From assembly GCA_016841605.1 (NCBI GenBank), contig JAENYV010000014.1, positions 1 to 64,000 on the forward strand: DNA of 64,000 bases. The letters run 5' to 3'. Position numbers and translations under genes: made by a program. This DNA is from Dethiobacter alkaliphilus. Lineage in GTDB: Bacteria; Bacillota; Dethiobacteria; DTU022; UBA8154. The notes under the pieces were generated by a model that saw only the letters and a program-made list of their open reading frames with translations, did no database searches and was not told the origin of the DNA. Of the stretch, positions 7,052 to 16,345 are shown one piece after another. Numbering within the stretch: position 1 is the stretch's first letter; every line of letters starts with the position of its first letter.

Positions 7052-8029
7052 TCACTTTTGATACGAAGCTATCGCATCTTCAAACGCAATGATAATGGGA
7101 GTATAACTGATGCCCAATTCCCTTTCCGCCTTGCTCCCGTCACATCTGATTCCCTCGATTTGCGTTTGTGTCAGGTCTGTGGACAACTGCCATAAAGGCG
7201 GTTTCTTGGTCAGGTTGGCCAATAATGTCAAAAACGCCGCTCCCACTTTGACCATTAAATTTGGTAAAGGTATTTTGGGTAGAGGCGTACCGGATATTTT
7301 ACTGATAATTTTGTTAAATTCTTTATAAGAATATTGATATTTGCCGACCAGGTATTTTTCACCGATATTATCTTCTTTCTCCAGTGCCTTCAGGATAGCT
7401 TGGACAACATCCTTGACGTGCACAAAGGTAAGAATAGAATTCCGGAAAACAATACATGGCAAACGTTTACTGATTAAGTTGAACATATATTCACCAAACG
7501 CTTTATGATCATCCGACCCTGTGACAACAGCCGGGTAGATTACAACCAGAGGCAATCCTTTTTTCTCATAAAGTTCCCAGGCGATCAGCTCGCCCGCGTA
7601 CTTGGTTCGTGCATATTCACTGAACCGGTGAGGACCAACGGGGCTTTCTTCAGTAAACGGACAATCTGCGGGCTTGCCGAAGATAACTACCGAACTTACG
7701 TGAATTACCTTGGAGATACCTGCTTCTAAAGCACATTCCAAAACATTTTTTGTGCCCTCAACGTTAATTCTGGTGTAAATTCGCTTATCAGGTTCCCAAA
7801 ATGAGTAAACGTTGGCGAGATTAACTACCCAGTCGCAGTCTTTCATGCCTTGAGAAAGGGATGTTTTATCAGCAACATCACCCATAATAAGTTTTGCTCC
7901 CAGTTTTTCCAGTTCACCTGCTTTGCCGGGGTCCCTGATCAGGCAATACATTTGGTGTTCTGTCCTGGCCAGCAATCGAACTAAATTGGTTCCGATGAAA
8001 CCTGTTGCCCCTGTAATAAATATCTTCAT
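7052..8029 (-). CDS. NAD(P)-dependent epimerase/dehydratase (extended/atypical SDR)
   Basis: The protein of 325 residues starts with the Rossmann motif ITGATGFIGTNLVR, has a second NAD contact in GDVAD, and carries the catalytic YARTK (Y-x3-K) near residue 145. The family includes dihydroflavonol-reductase-like and hopanoid-associated (HpnA-like) enzymes, and nucleotide-sugar epimerases; the exact substrate cannot be read from sequence. ATG at 8029 is preferred over the TTG just before it because AAGGGGTG lies 7 bases upstream. The gene is monocistronic, and a TetR-like palindrome lies ~100 bases upstream. Confidence 0.8.
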   Translation of the reverse strand: MKIFITGATGFIGTNLVRLLARTEHQMYCLIRDPGKAGELEKLGAKLIMGDVADKTSLSQGMKDCDWVVNLANVYSFWEPDKRIYTRINVEGTKNVLECALEAGISKVIHVSSVVIFGKPADCPFTEESPVGPHRFSEYARTKYAGELIAWELYEKKGLPLVVIYPAVVTGSDDHKAFGEYMFNLISKRLPCIVFRNSILTFVHVKDVVQAILKALEKEDNIGEKYLVGKYQYSYKEFNKIISKISGTPLPKIPLPNLMVKVGAAFLTLLANLTKKPPLWQLSTDLTQTQIEGIRCDGSKAERELGISYTPIIIAFEDAIASYQK

Positions 8030-8129
8030 CAATTACACCCCTTCTCTAGGCTTTTATCGAAAAAATGAAAATAGTACGGAATACTGTCTAATTTTGTCTA
8101 TAATATTTACCCCCTCTAAAAAGCATGAA

Positions 8130-8149
8130 AACTACTCAAGTGAGTAGTT
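8130..8149. promoter_or_regulatory. Perfect 20-bp palindrome, putative operator of the SDR gene
   Basis: AACTACTCA and TGAGTAGTT form 9-bp perfect arms with a 2-base centre. Size and symmetry fit a TetR-family operator. It lies ~100 bases upstream of the SDR start in a 316-base AT-rich gap that otherwise shows no gene. No regulator gene is next to it. Confidence 0.5.
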
Positions 8150-8345
8150 CATTTTGCATCAGGCAGTAACAAGTATTATTTTATTTTATGAGAAAACAGC
8201 AGATAAGCGTCAAGAAAACCTTATCCACAATTAAAAAATATTCTTTATAATTCCGTAAAATCCTTCTTTATAAAGTATTTAATTAATTGTGAATATCAAA
8301 TTCCACTCAAGCTCCGGATAAATATTTTTCTTACTTTTTTAAGGA

Positions 8346-9917
8346 TTATTCAGTTGAAATTTGTTCCTTTCCGGCTACGCCGCGCAGGAATCCCAGCAAG
8401 ATGCTCATCTCCGGGAGGCGCAGCAGGTGCGCGGTAAGGAAGTATACGGCTGCTCCCAAGATGGAGGCGAAAAGAAGCAGAGTCATTCCTGCGAAGGGAC
8501 GCCCCAGAAAGCATGTCCAGAGGTAGATGAAAATATAGAGCACCATGGTCATAAAAACGGTGGTTAGTAAAGAGCGTAAAAAGGGACCCAAAACTAGACG
8601 TTTAAAAGAAAGGGAGAGTCGCCGGGCAAAGATAAAAAAGAGCCAGCAGGAACCCAGAGTAAAGGAGAGGGAAGTCCCCAGGGCAATGCCGCCGTGGCCC
8701 AAAACGGGCATAAGAAGAAAATTAAGCAGGGCATTGGACCCCACCATAGCCAGATTAACCCAGACCAACACTTTAACATCCTGCATGGCAAAAAAAATAC
8801 GGTTACAAAAATAATGCAGGGTAAGGCCGACCAGTCCCGGCGTGTAAAAGAGCAGGGCATAAGCTGTCATCTCCGTAGCTGAAGCATCAAAGGCCCCCCG
8901 CTGAAAGAAAAATCCTACCAGGGGATGACGCAGGATAATTAGCCCGGCCGTAACAGGCAGGAGGATAAAGAGCAGCAGGGAGACGCCGCGGCTTACTTGG
9001 AGGACAAAAGAGTCCATATCCTTCTCAGCCAGCATCTCTACCAGAACGGGATAGAGAACAATAATAATTCCCGTAGCCAGGATGGCCTGGGGGAGCACGT
9101 AGATACGTTCCGCATAGTTCAGGGCAGCGATGCTGCCGGCAGTCAGAAAAGAGGCGAAAAGCCTATCCAAAAGATGCTTAAACTCCAGCACGGCACTGGA
9201 AAGCAAGATAGCCGGAAGCAGCGCATAAATTCTTTGCAAACCCGGATGACGCAAAGCAAGCCCCGGCCGAAAAGAAAAGGGCACACGGCACACAGCCGGA
9301 ACCTGTATGAAAAGCTGCGAAGCCACAGCCAGCAGACTTCCGGCAGCCAACCCGGCAATCCCATATTGCACCCCCAGGAAAAGAGCGCTCCCGATAATGA
9401 TAAGATTGTGGGGAACATTGACCAGCGCGGGGATAAGAAAGCGCTGGTGACTGTGCAAAAACCCGGTTGCCAGCCCGGAGAGGCCCATAAAAAAGATTCC
9501 GGGAATCAGGATACGCGTCAGTCTGACCGTCAGATCGAAGACCTCTCCTTTAAAACCGGGAGCCAGAAGGAAAACCACCTGGGGTGCGAAACAAATCCCC
9601 AACAAGACAATCAGCAGGAGAGCAGCGGCAGCGTAAAGGATCAGGCTATTAACAAAATATGGCACGCTTTCATCTTTTTTATAGGTAGCAAAAACAGTAA
9701 TAAATGTATTCTTCAGTGCATCACTGAAAGCATAAAAAAGGATCGTCGGCAATAGAATAGCGACAAGATAGGCATCGGTCTCTACCGTCGCGCCGAAGCG
9801 GTAGGCGATGGAGATTTCGCGAAAAAAACCCAATACCCGGCTGAACAGTGTAGCCAGCATAACCAGGCTCATAGATTTATAAAGAAAATTGTTGTCCCTG
9901 CTGCTTCCCCCCGCCAA
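8346..9917 (-). CDS. murJ: Lipid II flippase MurJ (MVF family)
   Basis: This 523-residue polytopic membrane protein has the length and 14-helix look of the MurJ branch of the MOP superfamily. Family-typical stretches include the N-terminal FSRVLGFFREISIAYRFGA and the central RIYVLPQAILATGI. MurJ moves lipid-linked peptidoglycan precursor across the membrane; some members in Clostridia may serve other lipid-linked glycans. The start is TTG with AGGAGG 7 bases upstream; the ATG two bases earlier is out of frame. Its place downstream of a glycopolymer gene run leaves open export of either peptidoglycan or another polymer. Confidence 0.88.
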   Translation of the reverse strand: MAGGSSRDNNFLYKSMSLVMLATLFSRVLGFFREISIAYRFGATVETDAYLVAILLPTILFYAFSDALKNTFITVFATYKKDESVPYFVNSLILYAAAALLLIVLLGICFAPQVVFLLAPGFKGEVFDLTVRLTRILIPGIFFMGLSGLATGFLHSHQRFLIPALVNVPHNLIIIGSALFLGVQYGIAGLAAGSLLAVASQLFIQVPAVCRVPFSFRPGLALRHPGLQRIYALLPAILLSSAVLEFKHLLDRLFASFLTAGSIAALNYAERIYVLPQAILATGIIIVLYPVLVEMLAEKDMDSFVLQVSRGVSLLLFILLPVTAGLIILRHPLVGFFFQRGAFDASATEMTAYALLFYTPGLVGLTLHYFCNRIFFAMQDVKVLVWVNLAMVGSNALLNFLLMPVLGHGGIALGTSLSFTLGSCWLFFIFARRLSLSFKRLVLGPFLRSLLTTVFMTMVLYIFIYLWTCFLGRPFAGMTLLLFASILGAAVYFLTAHLLRLPEMSILLGFLRGVAGKEQISTE

Positions 9918-9956
9918 ACATTTTCCTCCTAAAATTTGTAATCATTCGGAGCACTA

Positions 9957-10048
9957 GTCCGGCGGTTTGCCCAAACGCCTCCGAACGCTCCAAATGACCG
10001 CTCAATTCGTTCCCACAGTACCTACCGCTAATTGCTATTTTTGCTGTA
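9957..10048 (-). repeat. Dispersed repeat (copy C)
   Basis: Read on the minus strand from 10048 it begins TACAGCAAAAATAGCAATTA and ends GGGCAAACCGCCGGAC. This matches the copy at 39964 in the same order with the spacing differing by a few bases. Its outer end lies 16 bases from the stop codon of the beta-propeller gene (10064). Confidence 0.65.
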
Positions 10049-10063
10049 GCGCTAATTATTACT

Positions 10064-11365
10064 TTATTCTGTTGTGCGGATCTCCGCCGTTCGGGCAGTA
10101 TCGTCCCAGCGTACGTTCAGAGCAAAGGCCTCTTGCAGCAGACCGATGGGTATATAGATATCTCCGCCGCTCCGGACTGGGAAGGCCGGAAATGTCCAAC
10201 TTTCATCGTTAAGAAGATATTCCCGGCGTTCATCAAAGAGAGTCAGCGAAACATCACCCCGTGTTGCTGTCCAGCTTCCAGCCTGCTCGTCCCGAATCAG
10301 GGAGATGCCCACAGACTCGGAAATTTCTTTCAGCGGGACCATAAGGCGGCTCTCCGCCATGAAGGGACTGCGTATCAAGGAAATCTCGACTCCGTTTACA
10401 AGTACCAGCGGGGGACAATCATTGAGCTCCATCACCAGGGATTGTTTATTGGTAAAACTCAGGGAGATAAGAGCATGGCGGGAAGGAAGCAGAAATCCCC
10501 GCCACTGGTTTAACACGGAAAGCTCGCTGATAACTGAACGGTAGCTCCTGGCGGCCCGCAGTTCACCTGAGGGAGTATAGTCCCGCACCTGGTAGCTGCC
10601 GAGGTCCAGGATGAGTGTCCCACCGTCGGAAAGACGTAAGGCATCTACCGGTCGTTCCAGGCCGGTAAAACGGGCAACAACCCGGCCGGCAGGAGTAGCT
10701 TCGACAACACTCCCTCCCCCGCGAATCTGCTGTCCTATGACAATTAAATTACCGCTGTCCAGTTGACGAGCGGAAACGAGCTGCATGGTGTTTCCCCACA
10801 ATGAGTCCGTATCTTCCCCGGGAAAAAGTTGTTCCCTGGAGACGGAAAAACCTTCCTCGCCACTCCTCTTAAGCTGAAAGACGCGGTCCCGAACCGTTAC
10901 AAGAATGCTCCCGTCCGTTAGGGGCTCCGCCGAAAGGGGTGCTCTCGAGCGGGTGAAGGAACGATATTCCCAGACGATCTCTCCCGCAGGAGTGATCTCC
11001 ACCAACCTGGGGTAAAATGGATAACCCGGGGCACCGGAATCAGCTACCAGGGTATTGCCCCCCGGTAGTCTTCGGGCACTATTGGCCTGGATACCCTCGA
11101 AGCTCCACACGATCCGGTCATCGGGAGAAACCTCCAAAATACGTGAATAGGTGGAACCGTTAAGAGCCATCAGCAAATTGCCGTTATTATCCAGCCGGAC
11201 CAGGTCTGTCGGGTGTGCCCCGTAAACGTTATCGCGGAACTGACGCTCAACCCGGGCCGAGACCTCGGAGGCAACCGCTTCGGAGGGCAGGACAAAACTA
11301 AGAAACATAATCAGGGACAAAAGAAAGAACGTAACACAAAGGTTCGTTTGTTTTTTGATAGACAT
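10064..11365 (-). CDS. Secreted beta-propeller protein with stalk domain
   Basis: The 433-residue protein has a signal peptide ending near SEAVASE. Residues ~45-330 contain repeating blades with W/Y and GG-N-LV phrases (LDNNGNLLMALNGS, RRLPGGNTLVADSG, ITPAGEIVWEYRSF, LRLSDGGTLILD), like arylsulfotransferase-type/NHL propellers. The last ~100 residues (VNGVEISLIRSPFMAESRLM, then VPLKEISESVGI) are a stalk domain. No catalytic motif is certain, so a binding or scaffold role at the surface is inferred. ATG start with GGAG upstream. Same-strand neighbour of a stalk-domain glycosidase. Confidence 0.75.
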   Translation of the reverse strand: MSIKKQTNLCVTFFLLSLIMFLSFVLPSEAVASEVSARVERQFRDNVYGAHPTDLVRLDNNGNLLMALNGSTYSRILEVSPDDRIVWSFEGIQANSARRLPGGNTLVADSGAPGYPFYPRLVEITPAGEIVWEYRSFTRSRAPLSAEPLTDGSILVTVRDRVFQLKRSGEEGFSVSREQLFPGEDTDSLWGNTMQLVSARQLDSGNLIVIGQQIRGGGSVVEATPAGRVVARFTGLERPVDALRLSDGGTLILDLGSYQVRDYTPSGELRAARSYRSVISELSVLNQWRGFLLPSRHALISLSFTNKQSLVMELNDCPPLVLVNGVEISLIRSPFMAESRLMVPLKEISESVGISLIRDEQAGSWTATRGDVSLTLFDERREYLLNDESWTFPAFPVRSGGDIYIPIGLLQEAFALNVRWDDTARTAEIRTTE

Positions 11366-11426
11366 ATTTTTCTCCTACCAATTAATTATTGCTACCATTA
11401 ATATCCAAAAAGGGTATTATTCCCTG

Positions 11427-13070
11427 TTAAAAAGTAGTCCAAAGATAAACTGCCCGGCGAATATCATCCCAGTGGACGCTTCCCTGAAGATTTTCCGTAA
11501 CAAAACGTAAAGGAACCATGGTGCGTCCCTGACGGATAAGCGGAGCTGCGTCCAGCGAAACGGAAACACTGTCTACCTGCGCTTCCTTGCTGTCGATAAC
11601 CAGATCAATAACCCTATCTCCCCGGCTGATGGAAACGTTTCGGCTCTCGCTCTCCCACTCCACCCCGGCACCTAGGTGCTCCATGACTACACGGATGGGA
11701 ACCATGGTCCTGCCTCCTTCAGCGATATATGGAGGCACATCGGGGAAAATACGCCCCTCGTTCAGGTAGAGCTTCAATCCCGTGAGGACCATCAAGCCGT
11801 TAGCCACGGCCCTGGGAGAGCTTCCGGCGCTATTCAAAATTTGACCGTCGGCATAAAAGGTACTGGAGCCCCCACCATCAAGCCCTACAGCCCGAACCGC
11901 GCCCAGTTCCTTCATCAACAGAGCAGTCTCCTCCAGGGTCAGACCGACACGGCTGCCCGTCTCAGCTCGCTCGGCAACGACCAGAAGGACCTTGTCATCC
12001 TCTGTAACTCCGATGGCTGTCCGGGGATTGGGAAGCAGAACAGTGCCCGTAAATCCCTCCTGAACACCCTGAAAAACAGGCTCTCCTTCTTCGACGAGAA
12101 GAGGACCGGAGGTAAGCAAATGCTCGATTTCTCCCCAATAATTCTGATCATATGTAAAATTTACGGAAACCTGATCGCCCTGACAAAGTTGCGCCCCTTT
12201 TATTCGCCAGGTTTCTCCCTGGAAACGCAGCGCCAGCCCCCCGGAAGGGATAAGGACCCCGTCGCTTTCGATTGCCGACACAATATAGCGGTTTTCACCG
12301 GCAGGGCTCAAAGCAACCAGTAAGGAATTATCAACTGCCTCCAGCCTCTCCCCCCAGCGCGGCGTAAAAAGATGCACCCCAGAGGTTGACGAGCTGCTGT
12401 TCATACTAACTACCCGGGCGCTCTCTCCGGAAAAAATAACTTCCATGTCAGGAGAAAAATAGCCCGCACAAAACTCCAATGCACCAGTGCTTCCAGGGAA
12501 ACGGGATAGTGCTGCCGAAGTCATTGTGGCATCGGAAATACTCCAGGTTTCACTGCTGATAATCAGATTTCCCACGGGAAGGGTTTTCTCCCCGTCGTTG
12601 TAATAAAATCCTCCGTTAACAGCAGCCAGAGCGCAGGTCCGGCCTGCCATCGCGGCTACTGTCTCCCCCCGTCCGGTCAAACCGTCTCCCGCCACGACAG
12701 GAAGAATTTCAACATCCTTTTTATGGAGATCGACCTCCAGGAGGTAAACCCGCAGTGGCTCGCCGATAAGATTTTTACGGTCGCGATAGAGCGTAAAACA
12801 TACCCCCGGCGCTAGTTCCCGCTTCTCGACGGAAGGCTCCGGGTCTGTAAGGGGTGAAGGTAAAACGGTTTCCTGACCGGAAGCCAGAGCCCTTCCTCCA
12901 AGGCTGCCGGGGTAAAAGGGTTCGGAACAGGAAACAGGCACGAAAAACACTGTGCCAAACATAACCGCCGCAAGAAAAAAAACTAAAAGGCGAAAACTAT
13001 TCAGTCCCCTCTTTAATATTTCTTTCTTCCATGGTAAGTAACTGTTCTTTTTCATAGATAAATCAATCAT
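11427..13070 (-). CDS. Exported phosphodiester glycosidase (NAGPA) with stalk domain
   Basis: The 547-residue protein has an N-terminal membrane/signal segment (LLVFFLAAVMFGTVFFVPVS). The middle (~residues 130-430) is an NAGPA/DUF2233 domain, shown by VNGGFYYNDG, NPRTAIGVTEDD and the signature LDGGGSSTFY. Enzymes of this family cleave sugar-phosphodiester linkages. The C-terminus (~440-547) is a stalk domain with two RTMVP(I/L)R units. Its ATG overlaps the TGA of the DUF5693 gene by four bases, so the two are co-translated. Inference: it trims or remodels a phosphodiester-linked envelope glycopolymer made by this cluster. Confidence 0.82.
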   Translation of the reverse strand: MIDLSMKKNSYLPWKKEILKRGLNSFRLLVFFLAAVMFGTVFFVPVSCSEPFYPGSLGGRALASGQETVLPSPLTDPEPSVEKRELAPGVCFTLYRDRKNLIGEPLRVYLLEVDLHKKDVEILPVVAGDGLTGRGETVAAMAGRTCALAAVNGGFYYNDGEKTLPVGNLIISSETWSISDATMTSAALSRFPGSTGALEFCAGYFSPDMEVIFSGESARVVSMNSSSSTSGVHLFTPRWGERLEAVDNSLLVALSPAGENRYIVSAIESDGVLIPSGGLALRFQGETWRIKGAQLCQGDQVSVNFTYDQNYWGEIEHLLTSGPLLVEEGEPVFQGVQEGFTGTVLLPNPRTAIGVTEDDKVLLVVAERAETGSRVGLTLEETALLMKELGAVRAVGLDGGGSSTFYADGQILNSAGSSPRAVANGLMVLTGLKLYLNEGRIFPDVPPYIAEGGRTMVPIRVVMEHLGAGVEWESESRNVSISRGDRVIDLVIDSKEAQVDSVSVSLDAAPLIRQGRTMVPLRFVTENLQGSVHWDDIRRAVYLWTTF

Positions 13071-15106
13071 TCCTTTACCTTATATCTCATACGTACTACT
13101 TTTACTCCCAAAATCAAGACAACCCCCAGGATAATTCCCAAAGCCAGTCCCCAGGAAGTCCTCAGCAATGAAACAGCCAGAGGAGTATGCAAGTGGTAAA
13201 AAGTGTTGATCAGGGAGACCTGGCCTACCATCCCTAAAAGGGTAAGTATAAGGCCGATCCGACTGCGGAAACCCCAATAAAGCGCGGCCAGCATAAAAGG
13301 ATGACCGATGAGAAATTCCTTCGTCCGGGGCCGTACAGTAAGAAGCTGCTCCAGAAAAGAACGGAAGCGCAGCTCCAGTCCCGAAACAAACAGGGACTCA
13401 TTCCCTGAACGGCTCAGAGCAACGACCGCAGCGATTATTAGCAAAGCGGCGAGAATGACGGAACCGGTAAGAAGAGGGCGGTCCCAAAGAATTCGCAATT
13501 TACCGATCATTCCCCGCAGGGATGTCTCATCACCGGCAATTAGCAGCAGCCAGGCCAGAAGCAGGGGCAGAAACAGGGCTGCCTTGATCCCCTGGACCTG
13601 GTCCAGCTTGACTATGTAGGTCATATCCATCAACAAACCGTCGGCCAGCAAAGCACCTGTCAGGGATACAGCCGAAATACCCAGAAGGGCAAGAACAGAC
13701 TTTAAGAGCGACCTTTCACCGAAATGACCCCGGTAGAGCACCAGTCCCAGGAGAGGGAAGATTAAACCGGATAGCAGTGCCATCCCCTTACGTGTAAGAT
13801 CGATACCGCTCATACCCAAATATTCTCCCTTCACAACCGACAGTAATCCGACCATAAGCAGTCCGACAGCACCGATGAGGAGACCTGTTCGGACCATCCC
13901 CATTCTTTTAAGAAGCAGGGCTCCGGCGGCCAGAATACCGGCGCTGATAAGCAAGATCTTCCCCCTGGAAAAGGGAAACTCAGTGCTTGTATAGGGGGTA
14001 ACCGTCTCCACGGGGTATTCGGCTGCTGCCAGCCTTTCTTTCAGATCAACAATAAAAGCAGCATTATTCTCCAGCCATGGCTCGCCCAAAAGATTTTTCC
14101 CCAGGTAGCGAACCAGCAACAGACGATTATTGCGCTCGGAGGCGGCCAGAATGTAGCGATCCAGGCTCCGTTCTTTGGAGAGAATGTTCTGTTCCGTTTG
14201 TGAAATGGCATGCAGCCGGATGACTTCTTTCTTTGAAGAGGCGCGTACCAGGGAAAGAAGGGGCTGACTCTGCTGCTCGAAGAGGTCAATTGTTACAAGA
14301 GGAACATTGAGGCTTTCAAGCTCCGCAGAAAGAAGCGCTGTATTCTCGGGAACACCGGGAAGATCGGAGCTATGGAAAAGGATCCCCTTTACTCCCGGCA
14401 GCTTTTTCAGAGAAGTAAAAACAGCAGTTATACTCTCCGCATCGCTGTGCCAGCCATACAGTTGCAGGTAGATATTCATTCCCATGTTATAAACCTTTTC
14501 TACGGCATCCATGGGGAAACCTACCCCGATTTGGACTAAATTTTCCCCATCCATCGGGAAAGATAAAATTCCCGTCGGGCTGGATACGGACAATTCCCCG
14601 TCTGCCCTACCGGCGAGTGTACCGGGAGAACGAAGAATGACCGTCCCCGGAACCTTGTTTTCCAGATGAAAGGCGACTCGTTCCCAGAGGACCGGATCGG
14701 GGATCTCCAGGTAAAATTGATACGGATTGAAAGGCCCCAGGCCGGCAAACCCTGACAGGGAACCGTTTAGCTCCCTGCTGCGGGAGGCGGCTTGAAGCTG
14801 CGCACCGCTAAAAATTTGCAGTTCACCCTGACTGGCCAGACTATTAAGAGACTGTTCTTTGAAGAGCACCCCGCACGCTCCACTCTCGCGAAAGGCTTCC
14901 AGAGCATCAGTAGTAGTAAAATTTCCCATGCTATGGCGGCATACCTGTTCGAAAAGCTCTCCGTACTCCACGATAATCTCCGTCCGGTGGTTGCCCGCTT
15001 CCACCCTGTGCCGGTTCCATGCTTCACCCAGAGAAAAAATCAGGGCAAGCAGAATAATGGCGGATAAAATAAGTTCCCATGGCTTTTTTTTCAATTCCGG
15101 AATCAA
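13067..15106 (-). CDS. DUF5693-family polytopic membrane protein
   Basis: The 679-residue protein has one N-terminal helix (LILSAIILLALIFSLGEAW), a large extracytoplasmic region (~30-390), and about eight C-terminal helices from ~395 on. The pattern and the DALEAFRESGACGVLFKEQS region match DUF5693, found in Clostridia next to S-layer/polysaccharide genes. Its function is not established. The annotated TTG has GGGAG directly against it; the in-frame TTG at 15094 (KKKPWE...) would have better spacing and may be the true start. It overlaps the NAGPA gene by four bases. Confidence 0.75.
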   Translation of the reverse strand: MIPELKKKPWELILSAIILLALIFSLGEAWNRHRVEAGNHRTEIIVEYGELFEQVCRHSMGNFTTTDALEAFRESGACGVLFKEQSLNSLASQGELQIFSGAQLQAASRSRELNGSLSGFAGLGPFNPYQFYLEIPDPVLWERVAFHLENKVPGTVILRSPGTLAGRADGELSVSSPTGILSFPMDGENLVQIGVGFPMDAVEKVYNMGMNIYLQLYGWHSDAESITAVFTSLKKLPGVKGILFHSSDLPGVPENTALLSAELESLNVPLVTIDLFEQQSQPLLSLVRASSKKEVIRLHAISQTEQNILSKERSLDRYILAASERNNRLLLVRYLGKNLLGEPWLENNAAFIVDLKERLAAAEYPVETVTPYTSTEFPFSRGKILLISAGILAAGALLLKRMGMVRTGLLIGAVGLLMVGLLSVVKGEYLGMSGIDLTRKGMALLSGLIFPLLGLVLYRGHFGERSLLKSVLALLGISAVSLTGALLADGLLMDMTYIVKLDQVQGIKAALFLPLLLAWLLLIAGDETSLRGMIGKLRILWDRPLLTGSVILAALLIIAAVVALSRSGNESLFVSGLELRFRSFLEQLLTVRPRTKEFLIGHPFMLAALYWGFRSRIGLILTLLGMVGQVSLINTFYHLHTPLAVSLLRTSWGLALGIILGVVLILGVKVVRMRYKVKE

Positions 15107-15162
15107 CTCCCATCCGTCTCTTTTTCAAGTATTTAGGGCAAATAGTTAGGATTAAGAAATCG

Positions 15163-16314
15163 TCAATTTATAAAGGGTTCAGGTGGAGCCGGCCGCCTGC
15201 CGAAGTAATAAAGAATGGCCTGACAGATACGCCGGGAAGCCAGTCCGTCGCCGTACGGATTAACTGCACGGGCCATGGCTTCGTAGGCACTGGTTTCCCC
15301 CAGTAGGCGGGAGGCTGCGGCCACAATTTCTTCCCGCCGGGTGCCGGCCAGCAAAGCAGTTCCCGCCTCCAGAGCTTCAGGTCGCTCCGTAACGCGGCGC
15401 AGAACCAGAACCGGCCTACCCAGAGAAGGGGCCTCCTCCTGGATCCCCCCCGAATCAGTTAAAATAAGATGGGCGCGGGCCATAAGATTATGAAAAGAAA
15501 AGGGATCCAGCGGCTCAAGGAGCAATACCCGCGGATGACCGTCGAGAACGCTAAAAACAACCCGGCGCACCTCCGGATTTTTGTGAACGGGGAAAACAAG
15601 GAAAGTATCGGGAAAGGCTTCCAGTAAATCCCGCAGGGCCAGAGCTATGGACTCCATGGGATGACCAAGATTTTCCCGGCGGTGAGCTTCTACCAGTATG
15701 AGGCGGAAATTTGAAAAAGCAAGTTTTTGCAGCTGGGGATCGGAGAAGGTAAAATCGGGCTGGACAGTGGTCTTTAAAGCATCGATAACAGTATTTCCGG
15801 TAACAAAAATTGTCTCAGGATCGATCCCCTCCCGCAAAAGATTATCCCTGGCCGGACCGGTGGGAGCAAAATGAAGCTGTGCGATGACACTGTTCAAGCG
15901 CCGGTTGATCTCCTCGGGAAAGGGCGCATAGCGCTCTCCCGTACGTAACCCGGCCTCCACATGGCCGACAGGGATTTTATGATAGAAGGCTGCCAGTGAA
16001 CCGGCCACAGTAGTGGTGGTATCCCCCTGCACAAGAACGAAGTCCGGTTTCTCAGCCTGCAAAACTTTTTCCAGCCCTTCCAGAGCACGTACCGTAATAT
16101 GGGTAAGGCTCTGGCTTTCCTTCATGATATCCAGGTCATAATCGGGTTCCAGCTTAAAAAGAGAAAGCACCTGGTCAAGCATCTCCCGGTGCTGTGCCGT
16201 CAGGCAGAGGATAGACTTTATTTCGCCGGTTCTCTGCAGAAGTTGGACCAGCGGGGCCATCTTGACGGCCTCGGGTCTCGTGCCGACGATACTCAGGACT
16301 TTTATGGAGGACAT
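15163..16314 (-). CDS. wecB: UDP-N-acetylglucosamine 2-epimerase (non-hydrolysing)
   Basis: This 383-residue protein has the WecB/MnaA signatures: GTRPEAVKMAPL at the N-terminus, VQGDTTTTVAGSLAAF, GHVEAGLRTGERYAPFPEE and TDSGGIQEEAPSLGRPVLVL. It interconverts UDP-GlcNAc and UDP-ManNAc for teichoic-acid-like or other surface polymers. It follows the tagO-like gene on the same strand. The ribosome binding site is weak (AAAGGG 13 bases away), consistent with translation inside an operon. Confidence 0.93.
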   Translation of the reverse strand: MSSIKVLSIVGTRPEAVKMAPLVQLLQRTGEIKSILCLTAQHREMLDQVLSLFKLEPDYDLDIMKESQSLTHITVRALEGLEKVLQAEKPDFVLVQGDTTTTVAGSLAAFYHKIPVGHVEAGLRTGERYAPFPEEINRRLNSVIAQLHFAPTGPARDNLLREGIDPETIFVTGNTVIDALKTTVQPDFTFSDPQLQKLAFSNFRLILVEAHRRENLGHPMESIALALRDLLEAFPDTFLVFPVHKNPEVRRVVFSVLDGHPRVLLLEPLDPFSFHNLMARAHLILTDSGGIQEEAPSLGRPVLVLRRVTERPEALEAGTALLAGTRREEIVAAASRLLGETSAYEAMARAVNPYGDGLASRRICQAILYYFGRRPAPPEPFIN

Positions 16315-16345
16315 AATTTACTAAATCACCCTTTCGTTGCTTCGC

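Noticed and set aside
8997-9755. A 252-codon plus-strand frame opposite murJ
   Set aside because: It is antisense to the strongly supported MurJ gene, is very rich in Gln, Lys and Ser, has no recognisable motif and no ribosome binding site.
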